Below are positions 1-6,723 of a DNA stretch of 34,110 nt, in pieces. The notes below the pieces were generated by a model. The model did not search any database. It saw nothing but the letters and a program-made list of their open reading frames with translations, and was not told the DNA's origin. Position numbers and translations under genes: made by a program. Positions within the stretch are counted from its first letter, which is position 1. Each line of letters begins with the position of its first letter. Source of the stretch: a virus. The stretch lies in the IMG/VR virus record IMGVR_UViG_3300003794_000008, positions 1 through 34,110 of that record, one strand, 5' to 3'.

Positions 1-273
1 GACAAACTTGTCACCCGCACCGGTGAAGCCGCCGGCGCTCAGTACATCATCAGCCTCAGGGTCGGGACTGAGGGTGACACCAGGATCGAGGCAATCGTCG
101 CAGTCGTTGACGACCAAGAGCTGCATGCGCCCGCCTCTGGCAGCGTCTTTGATTCCGAAGAGGCCGCGATGACTGAAGCGATCCAGACAGTCGAAGGTCT
201 TGTCGGGAGTGATGAACGCCGCTCCGATGTGGCTGCCGTCAAGCCGACCGGAGGAAGTATCGGCGGCAAGTAA
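1..273 (+). CDS. 3' end of an unrecognised gene (partial)
   Basis: Frame 1 is open from the first base to a TAA at 271-273, giving the last 90 residues of a protein whose start lies outside the window. The visible part is acidic and soluble, with a probable beta-strand stretch (YIISLRV, IEAIVAVVDD), then a helix around EEAAMTEAIQTVEGL, and a Gly-rich tail ending GGSIGGK. I do not recognise the family. It runs toward the leftward early operon, whose last gene ends at 327, so the two converge with about 50 bp between them. I see no clear terminator hairpin in that gap. It may be a flanking phage gene or the edge of another module. Confidence 0.55.
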   Translation, partial: DKLVTRTGEAAGAQYIISLRVGTEGDTRIEAIVAVVDDQELHAPASGSVFDSEEAAMTEAIQTVEGLVGSDERRSDVAAVKPTGGSIGGK

Positions 274-326
274 ATCTGCGCTGAGCGCCGGAACGCCTGT
301 TCCTCGCTTTCGGTTGCGTCCGGGTT

Positions 327-605
327 TCACGAGTGTGCCTCGGGATGCGCGCGGCGGTGCGCGTCGATCAGCCCCTGCACCTGACCCTGCAGCCCGGCAG
401 CCATGTCGCAGAAGTTCGGTACCACCGTCGTGGCCATGACGTGCAGCTGGTTGCGTATGTCCAGCAGGTCCACCACGGGGAATGGGGCCTGGCCAGCGCG
501 GATAGCTTCCACCACCGCGACCTGCAGCTGCGCGCGGCGCTGCGGCTCATCGTCCTGGGTGAAGCGGCGTGCAATGTCGAGGGCGATCTGATCGATGTCA
601 GCCAC
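327..605 (-). CDS. Small early phage protein, unknown function
   Basis: This is a 92-residue protein and the last gene of the leftward early operon. The start is taken as GTG at 605, giving MADIDQIALDIARRF, because it overlaps the stop of the upstream nucleotidase gene (598-600) and has a G-rich Shine-Dalgarno-like run just upstream. A longer reading to 653 would sit inside the neighbour. The sequence looks all-helical (QRRAQLQVAVVEAIRAG, then GLQGQVQGLIDAHRRAH) with no membrane segment or known motif. Function is unknown. Coupling to the upstream gene suggests co-translation. Confidence 0.6.
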   Translation of the reverse strand: MADIDQIALDIARRFTQDDEPQRRAQLQVAVVEAIRAGQAPFPVVDLLDIRNQLHVMATTVVPNFCDMAAGLQGQVQGLIDAHRRAHPEAHS

Positions 606-1347
606 GGAGCACCCCCGTGCCCTGCAGCGCGGTGCGCGTTTCTTCCCAGTCACCTTCGTGCTTGATGGCCACGCCGCCGGCGTCGGCCCAGGCGGCGCAG
701 TTCTTCCCCCAATCGTCGATCAGGATGTCGCCGGGCTGGTGCATGAAGAGTGGCTTGTGCCTGCCGCCCAGTACGGGCAGGACCAGGCACGTCTGCGAGA
801 GGTGCTGCCGGACCCATGCTCGCTTCTGCGAGGCCACATGCGCGTAGTTCGACTTCGGGCACGCGGTGAGGATGACCGGCTGCAGGTGCTCCACGGACCG
901 GAAGAAGTCGATCGCGCCAGCCATTGGCGGCAGGTCGCGGAAGAAGGATGCGTGGCTATTGATGTGACCCCACATTTCCTCGTCTGCCAGCGAGCGGTGG
1001 TCGAGCCCGAACACCGCAGGAAAAGCGCCGTCGAAGTCCGCCATCACGCCGTCCAGGTCGATGTAGAGCGTGCGCGCCGGCCTCACCTGCACCTGGCCAC
1101 CGGGCTTGACGGTCGCCAGCGTCATAGGGCGGAAATGATCCACTGCTGCCCAGAAGGCACGTGCGGCGTCGTCGAGATGGGCACCTTCGGCCAGTAGCAC
1201 TCTGCCGTCCTGCTGAATCCGGAAGATCTCCTTGCCGGGGCCGAAGATGAGCGCCGGCGAGGAAATCGGGGCAACGCCGTGGACCCAGCTCCAGTTGAGG
1301 TGCGGGGTATGAATGGCGCCCTTCTGGGGTTGCTGCGTATCGCTCAT
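598..1347 (-). CDS. HAD-superfamily 5'(3')-deoxyribonucleotidase-like protein
   Basis: A 249-residue protein with two parts. Residues about 10-75 form a small N-terminal region (FRIQQDGRVLLAEGAH, then AARAFWAAVDHF). The rest is a HAD hydrolase: motif I DLDGVMADFD with nucleophile Asp97 and Asp99, motif II ILTACP with Thr161, a Lys at about 198, and motif III/IV DILIDDWGKN near 207-214. This layout matches the NT5C-type deoxyribonucleotidases, which remove phosphate from dNMPs, so a role in nucleotide-pool management during phage replication is inferred. The ATG at 1347 overlaps the preceding stop (ATGA). An open frame continues upstream to 1557 but covers the neighbour's coding sequence and is not used. 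Substrate cannot be read from the sequence. Confidence 0.75.
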   Translation of the reverse strand: MSDTQQPQKGAIHTPHLNWSWVHGVAPISSPALIFGPGKEIFRIQQDGRVLLAEGAHLDDAARAFWAAVDHFRPMTLATVKPGGQVQVRPARTLYIDLDGVMADFDGAFPAVFGLDHRSLADEEMWGHINSHASFFRDLPPMAGAIDFFRSVEHLQPVILTACPKSNYAHVASQKRAWVRQHLSQTCLVLPVLGGRHKPLFMHQPGDILIDDWGKNCAAWADAGGVAIKHEGDWEETRTALQGTGVLRG

Positions 1348-1583
1348 GGCTGTTGCTCCTTCTGCTGCTGGGGCGCGCGTGCGGACTGCAGCGACGCCCA
1401 AGTGAGGGGAAACGGGCCGCGCTTGGCCCGGGTGGATGCGGTTTCGATGCTGGTGCCGATGGCTTCGGCGATCTCCCGGCTGGTAAGCAGCTTCCCTTCG
1501 ACCACGTGGGCGAAGAGCCGGGCCCGGGCCAGGCCTGCGCGGCGGCGGTGGTGGCATCGGGGACGTGCCGGGTGGGTGGCCAT
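1344..1583 (-). CDS. Small protein with a probable helix-turn-helix
   Basis: A 79-residue basic protein. The ATG at 1583 overlaps the upstream stop as TGATG; a GTG one codon earlier (1586) is an alternative. The N-terminus is rich in Arg and His (ATHPARPRCHHRRRAG). The centre, LTSREIAEAIGTSIETASTRAKRG, looks like a helix-turn-helix with SREIAEAIG as the first helix and SIETASTRAKR as the recognition helix. This suggests a DNA-binding regulator or a small endonuclease accessory protein. It sits between two coupled genes of the early operon. No specific family is recognised. Confidence 0.6.
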   Translation of the reverse strand: MATHPARPRCHHRRRAGLARARLFAHVVEGKLLTSREIAEAIGTSIETASTRAKRGPFPLTWASLQSARAPQQQKEQQP

Positions 1584-1837
1584 CACGGGCGCCCCTGGGT
1601 CAGCGCCGGCGCCTGCTGCGGAGCGCCGACAGCGGTGGCCAGCTTGCCTGTCTCGTCCATCAGGCGGATCGCGTCCAGCTCGACCTTCACCGCACCGATG
1701 TAGGTTGTCGCCACCATGGTCGTGGTCTTGGCGCGCTCGATTATCTGGTTCATTGCGTCGGCGCTGAGGTTGTCGTCGCCGAGGCGCTCCAGCATGGCCA
1801 CCAGGTGGTCGCGGACGTCACTGACCTTGTTCTTCAT
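1583..1837 (-). CDS. Conserved phage early protein, unknown function
   Basis: This 84-residue protein begins MKNKVSDVRDHLVAMLERLGDD and has helical segments around MNQIIERAKTTTMVATTYIGAVKVELDAIRLMD. That pattern (a short helix, an ERAK motif, then a helix with KVE or KVD) recurs in small early proteins of many lambdoid prophages, whose function is not established. It lacks membrane segments and cysteines. The start overlaps the end of the upstream HNH gene by 20 bp, with a purine-rich SD (AAGGAGCAG) placed before ATG 1837. Confidence 0.7.
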   Translation of the reverse strand: MKNKVSDVRDHLVAMLERLGDDNLSADAMNQIIERAKTTTMVATTYIGAVKVELDAIRLMDETGKLATAVGAPQQAPALTQGRP

Positions 1838-2519
1838 GCTGCTGCTCCTTCGTGCGTTTGTTGATCCGGCGAGTAATGCGAGCCTTGAGGTAGATGAGTT
1901 CTTTCACTTCGGCGGGATAGCGGTTGTGCAGCGTGTTGCGGCGCATGTTCTCGGCGAGGGTCACTACTTCCAGCCGGTCGGCAGTGATGTCGGCTGCGGT
2001 GAAGGTCTTCATGCCCGGCCGGAAGATCACGATGTGGCCTGCCGGTACCTGTCCCTTGGCTTCCTCCCAGACCATCACGTGTACTGGGCGCCAGCGTTGG
2101 GCCGGGAATATGGATGGGTCGTCTGTGATCTTTCGCATCAGCACATTCCGCTTACGGTCGATCTTTTCCGTGCCGATCGGGACGTAGTTGCGGGATTCGC
2201 TCGCGGGACGGCCCTTCTTGAATTGCGTAGTCGCCATGCGCCCGGATGACCAGCCAGGACGCCGAAGGCCCTTGTTCGGCGGCACCTGCCCGGGCTTGAA
2301 GCGCGCCGCGATGGAGGCCGGATCCTCGGTGCCGTTCCACAGCCTGGCCAGCGGCTGCGTTTCGAAGTCATCGGCCTTCTTGAGGCCAAGCTGGTTGGCA
2401 CGGCGGTAGACAGACGCGCGGCCCCGTTTCAGCACGTGAGCGATCAGGAACGCGGGGAAGCGCGGCCAGTTGATCCGCAAGGTCTCGTCCTCGTCAGCAG
2501 TCCAAGTGCGGCCGTTCAT
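1818..2519 (-). CDS. HNH homing-type endonuclease
   Basis: A 233-residue protein. The N-terminus (TWTADEDETLRINWPRFPAFLIAHVLKRGRASVYRRANQLGL) resembles a Myb/SANT-like or HTH DNA-binding segment. The C-terminal half carries the phage HNH pattern: WRPVHVMVWEEAKGQVPAGHIVIF, with the metal/base His in VHVMVWEE, then AENMRRNTLHNRYPAEVKELIYLKARITRRIN, typical of HNH_3-type phage endonucleases. Such proteins nick or cut DNA and often spread as free-standing homing nucleases, though some act in packaging or replication. The ATG at 2519 overlaps the preceding stop as TGATG. The open frame extends upstream to 2924 but that part belongs to other genes. Confidence 0.8.
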   Translation of the reverse strand: MNGRTWTADEDETLRINWPRFPAFLIAHVLKRGRASVYRRANQLGLKKADDFETQPLARLWNGTEDPASIAARFKPGQVPPNKGLRRPGWSSGRMATTQFKKGRPASESRNYVPIGTEKIDRKRNVLMRKITDDPSIFPAQRWRPVHVMVWEEAKGQVPAGHIVIFRPGMKTFTAADITADRLEVVTLAENMRRNTLHNRYPAEVKELIYLKARITRRINKRTKEQQHEEQGQ

Positions 2520-2830
2520 CAGCGCCCACCGATCAGGGCGGCGCGCAGCGTTTCGACCCTCGCACGCCAGTAGTCGATGGTTTCGTTGCTGCTGCTGCGC
2601 AGCGTCTCGTGGTGCCCCAGGCGGGCTGCCGCTTCGACCAACTCGGTCAGCAGCCACTCGCGCTCGGTGCTGGTGATGGGGCCCTGGGCGCGCAGCTCGG
2701 CGACCTCCGCCTGCAGCTGTTCGGTCCGCTCGGCGGCCAGCACCAGCCAATGGCGCAGGGCCGCCTTGGTCGGCTGCTTCATACGGCCAAGGGTCGGGCC
2801 GGTGGCCGGCGCCAGCACCAGGGCACTCAT
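2519..2830 (-). CDS. Coiled-coil early protein, unknown function
   Basis: A 103-residue protein starting at ATG 2830 (MSALVLAPATGPTLGRMKQPTK). Most of the chain is predicted helix with a heptad-like segment (ERTEQLQAEVAELRAQG) and a second helix (YWRARVETLRAALIGG). No membrane segment, cysteine pair or known catalytic motif is seen. Both ends are coupled to neighbours by TGATG overlaps. Another possible start is the internal Met before KQPTKAAL. Function is unknown. Confidence 0.6.
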   Translation of the reverse strand: MSALVLAPATGPTLGRMKQPTKAALRHWLVLAAERTEQLQAEVAELRAQGPITSTEREWLLTELVEAAARLGHHETLRSSSNETIDYWRARVETLRAALIGGR

Positions 2831-2967
2831 CAGCGGGCGTCCCGCCGCGCTTCGGCCAGGATTTCGCGGAGGTCTTCCAGAACCTTGCGATCCTCGCCTT
2901 GGGCAGTGGCGGCGGCCAGGGCACGCTCGAGGGCGTAGGCGCGGTCGTTGGGGTGGATGCAGTTCAT
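2830..2967 (-). CDS. Small early protein of 45 residues
   Basis: A short minus-strand gene reads MNCIHPNDRAYALERALAA followed by a charged helix (EDRKVLEDLREILAEARRD) and ends at TGA 2830-2832, which overlaps the next start as TGATG. The overlap on its left side and the helical, well-formed protein support it despite its size. Its start lies 33 bp from the start of the divergent plus-strand gene at 3000. Function is unknown. Confidence 0.6.
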   Translation of the reverse strand: MNCIHPNDRAYALERALAAATAQGEDRKVLEDLREILAEARRDAR

Positions 2968-2975
2968 GGCAGAAT
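2948..2975 (+). promoter_or_regulatory. Weak candidate promoter for the reversed membrane-protein gene
   Basis: TTGGGG at 2948-2953 and CAGAAT at 2970-2975 are 16 bp apart and precede the strong ribosome site GGGAGGAAG of the gene starting at 3000. The match to consensus is partial, and the site lies inside the end of the opposing gene. It is a candidate only. Confidence 0.3.
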
Positions 2976-2999
2976 CGGCTCCAACAGGGAGGAAGCGGT

Positions 3000-3602
3000 A
3001 TGTCGATGCTTGACGGTGTCAGCCAGTGCTGGTGGCTTAGCCAAAAATGCGTGGTCAATTGGGACGCGTGGGCCGCGATCGGAACGGTGGCTGCTGTGGT
3101 CACTGCCATCTTCGCTCCAGCTATCCAGCGTCGATTTGTTCGCAAAAATGCAAATGCACTTTTTGCGTTGGCTTTCCGAACGGACATAGCTACTGCCCGG
3201 ATAAGGATGAACACTCTGAGGCAGGAGTTCCCTCTCTCCCCGGGCGGCGAAAGTGCCTGGGCAGTTCACGCAGCGATTCAGTTGAGTGGGCAGAGCCAGA
3301 AGCGTTTTGTGGAGATGTACCGTCACCTTGATCTCCTCGGTATGCGAGAAGTCGACATCACCCGATGGCCGGCGGTGGATCTCGAACTTGCAGCGCTCGT
3401 CGCTGTGGCGATCGAGCACCTGAAGCACTTCCAGTTTGGGGCGGAAACCATCGCGACGACCAATCCTGGCGACGAATGGAACGAGCTCATGCGCAGTGTC
3501 GATTACGCAGAACGGTTGGCATACGACAGTGTGATTCGTGCTGACAGGGCGATCGCGCAGGCTCTGCGCCGATCCAAAGTGACCATTACCGCGATCAGCT
3601 GA
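3000..3602 (+). CDS. Single-pass membrane protein (reversed moron-like gene)
   Basis: A 200-residue protein transcribed against the surrounding early operon. The ATG at 3000 follows a strong SD (GGGAGGAAG). The N-terminus is Trp-rich and contains one membrane helix (about residues 22-40, AWAAIGTVAAVVTAIFAP) followed by a basic stop (IQRRFVRK). The rest is a soluble, mostly helical domain with HLDLLGMREVDITRW and LAALVAVAIEHLKHF. Base composition is visibly lower in GC than the neighbours, as expected for an acquired gene. Its layout matches that of the gene at 16239-16748, also reversed. Independent, lysogenic expression and a role in superinfection exclusion or defence are inferred from context; the family is not identified. 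Confidence 0.75.
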   Translation: MSMLDGVSQCWWLSQKCVVNWDAWAAIGTVAAVVTAIFAPAIQRRFVRKNANALFALAFRTDIATARIRMNTLRQEFPLSPGGESAWAVHAAIQLSGQSQKRFVEMYRHLDLLGMREVDITRWPAVDLELAALVAVAIEHLKHFQFGAETIATTNPGDEWNELMRSVDYAERLAYDSVIRADRAIAQALRRSKVTITAIS

Positions 3603-3622
3603 AGCTGAGGTTTCGCTCGACG

Positions 3623-3880
3623 TCACGCTTCCACCCCCAGCGAAGCCAGGTCCAGCTCGTCCACGCGATCGCGCAGCCGATGGCACGCGGTGCGCAGCGC
3701 AATAGCCACATCGCGACGGTTGTCCTGCGGGTAGAAGTCCAGCCCCTCGAAGTGCACGGCGCCGGTCAGGTCGCGACGGAACAGCCGGTAGGCGACCACG
3801 CCGCTGTCGCCCATCGGGTAGCGGCCCCAGGAGAAGCCGCCGTTGCGCTTCGGCGCGCGGCGGGGCATAGGCCGGCTCAT
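3623..3880 (-). CDS. Small early phage protein, unknown function
   Basis: An 85-residue basic protein beginning MSRPMPRRAPKRNGGFSWGRYPMG at ATG 3880, which overlaps the upstream stop as ATGA. The middle (SGVVAYRLFRRDLTGAVHFEGLDFYPQDNRRDVAIAL) suggests a small beta-alpha fold, ending in an acidic helix (RDRVDELDLASLGVEA). No known motif is recognised. Its stop lies 20 bp from the end of the opposing membrane-protein gene, so the two converge. Confidence 0.6.
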   Translation of the reverse strand: MSRPMPRRAPKRNGGFSWGRYPMGDSGVVAYRLFRRDLTGAVHFEGLDFYPQDNRRDVAIALRTACHRLRDRVDELDLASLGVEA

Positions 3881-4530
3881 GCGGTCACCTGCTTGAACTC
3901 GACGACCCATACCCACGGGTTGTCCACCCACATGCCGCCGGTGCTGTCCCACAGCGTCATGAAGCTGCTGCGCGCGGTCAGCGATTCGTGCCTGCCGCCG
4001 TTGAAGGTGAAGCGACCACCGATCCCCTCGATACCCTCAGCCAGCGCATCGGCCTCGCTGATGTCCTGCAGCCGCTCCACGCGCACGGCGGAGATCTCCA
4101 GCACCAGGCGGCAGGCATCGCGTGGCATGTGGATCGCGGGGATCCGACCGAACTTGCGGGCCCATGGCCGCGCTTCTGCAGGACGGTACTCGTTGCCCTG
4201 CCACTCGTCGTCGTAGACCACACACGGCTGATCGCCGTAGCCGGGGAGATCACAGCCCCAGAAAGACTCCCGCACCCAAATCCGGTTGCCAACGTCGCCA
4301 AGCGGGCACACCAGTGTGTCGCCGGTACGGGTGTGCCAGATGCACGCCTGCTCCGGCACCAGGTTGCGCTTGCTGTCGCGCGCGCCGTAGCCGCCCACGG
4401 TGGATGCCTCCCACTGCCCCAGCGGGTTGTTGTGCGGCAGCTTCACCGCGCGGCGGGTTTGGGTTTTGCGGCCGGCCAAGATGGCCCGCACCATGTCGCC
4501 GTTGAACAGGATGGGACGTTCCTTGCTCAT
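3877..4530 (-). CDS. ASCH/PUA-like phage protein
   Basis: A 217-residue protein beginning MSKERPILFNGDMVRAILAGRKTQTRR. The segment VRAILAGRKTQTRR fits the GxKxxExR-type signature of ASCH domains (PUA-like fold, proposed RNA binding). The remainder (GDVGNRIWVRESFWG, PAIHMPRDACRLVLEISAVRVERLQDISEADALAEGI) matches a family common in lambdoid prophages, known only as conserved phage proteins. RNA or modified-nucleotide binding is inferred from the fold. The ATG at 4530 overlaps the end of the next gene upstream by a few bases, and an SD-like GGAAGGAGC precedes it. Confidence 0.65.
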   Translation of the reverse strand: MSKERPILFNGDMVRAILAGRKTQTRRAVKLPHNNPLGQWEASTVGGYGARDSKRNLVPEQACIWHTRTGDTLVCPLGDVGNRIWVRESFWGCDLPGYGDQPCVVYDDEWQGNEYRPAEARPWARKFGRIPAIHMPRDACRLVLEISAVRVERLQDISEADALAEGIEGIGGRFTFNGGRHESLTARSSFMTLWDSTGGMWVDNPWVWVVEFKQVTA

Positions 4531-4742
4531 GCTGCATGCTCCTTCCCAGCCGGCGCGGGCAGCCGCCCGTCTATGATCTGGCGGCGGGTTTTCGCCTTCT
4601 TCAGCGGCGTGTCTCCCAGTACCTGGATCTTGCCGCCAGCCTTCCGGAATTTGGCAAGGTCGGCCTCCAGCTGCTGCTGATCCAATTCCTTCTGGCGGCG
4701 GCTCGGCGCATCGAACAGCGGCCGTGCGTGGATGTCAGTCAT
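4527..4742 (-). CDS. Small basic early protein
   Basis: A 71-residue protein starting at ATG 4742 (MTDIHARPLFDAPSRRQKELDQQQLEADLAKFRKAGGK), overlapping the upstream stop as ATGA. A short charged coil is followed by GKIQVLGDTPLKKAKTRRQIIDG and a Lys-rich tail. The FRKAGGKIQVLGDTP segment appears in small early proteins of related phages, but I know no function. No zinc ligands or membrane segment. Confidence 0.55.
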   Translation of the reverse strand: MTDIHARPLFDAPSRRQKELDQQQLEADLAKFRKAGGKIQVLGDTPLKKAKTRRQIIDGRLPAPAGKEHAA

Positions 4743-4969
4743 GCTGCGATCCTCAGCGGCGCGCGGCTCACCGGCCCGTGCCACAGGTTGAAGGTGTTGT
4801 TGATGCGGACCTGCACCGGATCGATCCGCGCCGGCGCCAGCGGGTTGCGCAGGCGGCGCTCGTCGGTGGCGCAGGGGACGCAGATTGATTTCGGCCCGCG
4901 CTTGCCATCGCTGGCCATCTGGCACAGCGGCAGGCGGCGCTGGCATCCGGTGCAGGTCCGGCGCTCCAT
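4739..4969 (-). CDS. Small zinc-ribbon-like protein
   Basis: A 76-residue protein with two cysteine pairs: CTGCQRRLPLCQM near the N-terminus and CVPCATDERRLRNP further on, spaced like a short zinc ribbon. Basic residues between the pairs (SDGKRGPKS) fit nucleic-acid binding. The C-terminal half (RIDPVQVRINNTFNLWHGPV) has no recognised motif. ATG 4969 overlaps the exonuclease stop as TGATG, so it is co-translated with the recombination genes. A DNA-binding accessory role is inferred. Confidence 0.6.
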   Translation of the reverse strand: MERRTCTGCQRRLPLCQMASDGKRGPKSICVPCATDERRLRNPLAPARIDPVQVRINNTFNLWHGPVSRAPLRIAA

Positions 4970-6723
4970 CAGGCAGCCCTCTTCAGCCAGTCGTTGCCGG
5001 CCTGCAGCGCGGCAGCCGACAGGGCATTGCAGATGTCGATGAACTGCGCCTGGTCGTACAGCTTGGCGGCGCCCTTCTCGGGCAAGGCGTTGAAGCCGAG
5101 CTTGGCCAGGCCGTCGGCGCTAATGGTCAGCGGCGCGATGCGGGCATTGATGTCGCCCAGCTTCATCTTGACCACCTCGCGCGGGGCGGTGCTCGCCGGT
5201 GCAGCTGCAGGTGAGCGAACCAGTACCGGGGCGGGGCGCGCAGCAGGTGCCGGCGCCGGCTCTTCCACCACCACAGGCGCAGGGGCAGCGGCGGCCGCAG
5301 CGGCAGCGGCAGCGTCGCGAGTCTGCTGCTCTTCCAGTGCCTTGCGGGCCTTCTCGGCCTCTTCCTCCCGCATCTTCACGCGCTCTCGCTCGCGGCGATC
5401 TTCTTCGGCCTTCTCGTGATCGCTGATCCGCGCTGCCACCAGGTTGCGCAGGTCTTCCGGCGCCTTGCTGGCGCACAGCTGCACGCGGTCGGCGAACAGG
5501 GTGGAGTACTCGGGCCGCTCGGCCAGGATCGCCATGTTGGCCCGGATGCGTTCGGCGGTCTGGCTGGCGGCGATCTTGGCGTTCGTGGCCACCGTGTCGA
5601 CCGCGTCCTGCATGCTGGCGAAGGAGCGCTTGCCCTTCATGGCCGCCTGCAGGTCGGCGATCAGCGTGGCCGGCATCGGCAAGCCGTGCTCTCCCAGCGT
5701 CTCGTTGATCGCGCAGACGTGATCCTGCACCGCGCGGCGGGCGTTGTGGCCGATCTCGGTGCGGCGCTCTTCTTTCCGCTTCGTGACCAGCTTGTCCAGC
5801 GCCAGACGGGTTGCCCGGGCCTGCTCGCTGATGTCATCGATCGTGCGGAACAGCAGGTCGATGCTCTCGGTCTGGCTGAGGGCATGCTGCTTGGCGCCGG
5901 CCAGTTGGCTCTCGATATCGCTGCACCACTTCACGGTCTTCTCGGCATCGGCGAAGTCCTGATCGGTGACCAGGTCCTTGCTGATTCCCTGGAACACAGC
6001 GATGGCCTGCTCCTTCCAGTCGGCGAGGTTCGAGGCGGTAACCATGCCGGTCACTTCGATGCGGAGCGCGGGCATCTGGTCCGGCGCGCGCCCGGCGGCG
6101 ACCGGCGCTGCAGGTGCCTCCGGCTCGTAGGCAGCCACGTCGGCCTCCAGCTGGGCCCAGCCGGCGACGATGCGTGCGCGCAGCTCCGGGTTCGGCGTGT
6201 ACCAGCAGTGGCGCTCTTCGACCAACTCCCACTGGCCCTCGGCGCGCTTCCACTCGGAAGCCATGAAGAACACGCGCTCGCACCCGGATACCATCGCCTG
6301 GTGCTCCATCTGCACCTGATACATAAGCGGCAGGTCGGTACCGGTGCAGCCGTCGAACATGGCATCGCGCAGGGCTTGGTTGAGGCGCTTGTGCTCCCAC
6401 GCAGTGTCTTCCAGCAGCGTGAGGCCGTCGAAGCTGGCGGAGTACTTGCCCTGGGCGCCGGTAACCGGATACAAGTCTTCGCCGACGTAGCCCTCGGCGA
6501 TTACCCGTGCCAAGGCTTCGAACTCATGTCCCGGGTCGATCACGCGCTCCTGCACGAAGTCGCTGAACTCGCGCGGGACGCCAGCCGCCAGCTCGCGCAT
6601 CAGGTCGGCGCGGGAGAAGTTGGTGGAGACGCCCAGCATGGCCGGCGCGTCGCTGGCGTTGAGATGCTGTGCCCGGTGCTGGTGCCATTCGTGGCTGCCC
6701 TGCAACAATTCGACGGTCTTCAT
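4969..6723 (-). CDS. YqaJ/lambda-exonuclease family recombinase with long C-terminal extension
   Basis: A 584-residue protein. Residues 1-200 are the nuclease: an N-terminal GSHEWHQHRAQHLNASDAPAMLG motif, then SFDG with Asp99 and WEHK with Glu110 and Lys112, the D-ExK metal-binding core of the lambda Exo/YqaJ fold. It should digest one DNA strand and hand the 3' tail to the neighbouring annealing protein. From about 220 there is a helical region resembling DUF1351-type domains, a charged coiled coil (EEDRRERERVKMREEEAEKARKALEE), an Ala/Pro-rich linker and a C-terminal domain (KLGDINARIAPLTISADGLAKLGFNALPEKGAAKLYD). Typical family members are about 200-350 residues, so this one is a multi-domain fusion. 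The chosen ATG overlaps the recT-like stop as ATGA. Confidence 0.85.
   Translation of the reverse strand: MKTVELLQGSHEWHQHRAQHLNASDAPAMLGVSTNFSRADLMRELAAGVPREFSDFVQERVIDPGHEFEALARVIAEGYVGEDLYPVTGAQGKYSASFDGLTLLEDTAWEHKRLNQALRDAMFDGCTGTDLPLMYQVQMEHQAMVSGCERVFFMASEWKRAEGQWELVEERHCWYTPNPELRARIVAGWAQLEADVAAYEPEAPAAPVAAGRAPDQMPALRIEVTGMVTASNLADWKEQAIAVFQGISKDLVTDQDFADAEKTVKWCSDIESQLAGAKQHALSQTESIDLLFRTIDDISEQARATRLALDKLVTKRKEERRTEIGHNARRAVQDHVCAINETLGEHGLPMPATLIADLQAAMKGKRSFASMQDAVDTVATNAKIAASQTAERIRANMAILAERPEYSTLFADRVQLCASKAPEDLRNLVAARISDHEKAEEDRRERERVKMREEEAEKARKALEEQQTRDAAAAAAAAAAPAPVVVEEPAPAPAARPAPVLVRSPAAAPASTAPREVVKMKLGDINARIAPLTISADGLAKLGFNALPEKGAAKLYDQAQFIDICNALSAAALQAGNDWLKRAA

Noticed and set aside
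39-269. Minus-strand open frame opposite the first partial gene
   Set aside because: Ser/Thr-rich, low-complexity protein with no SD, exactly antisense to a frame with normal codon use.
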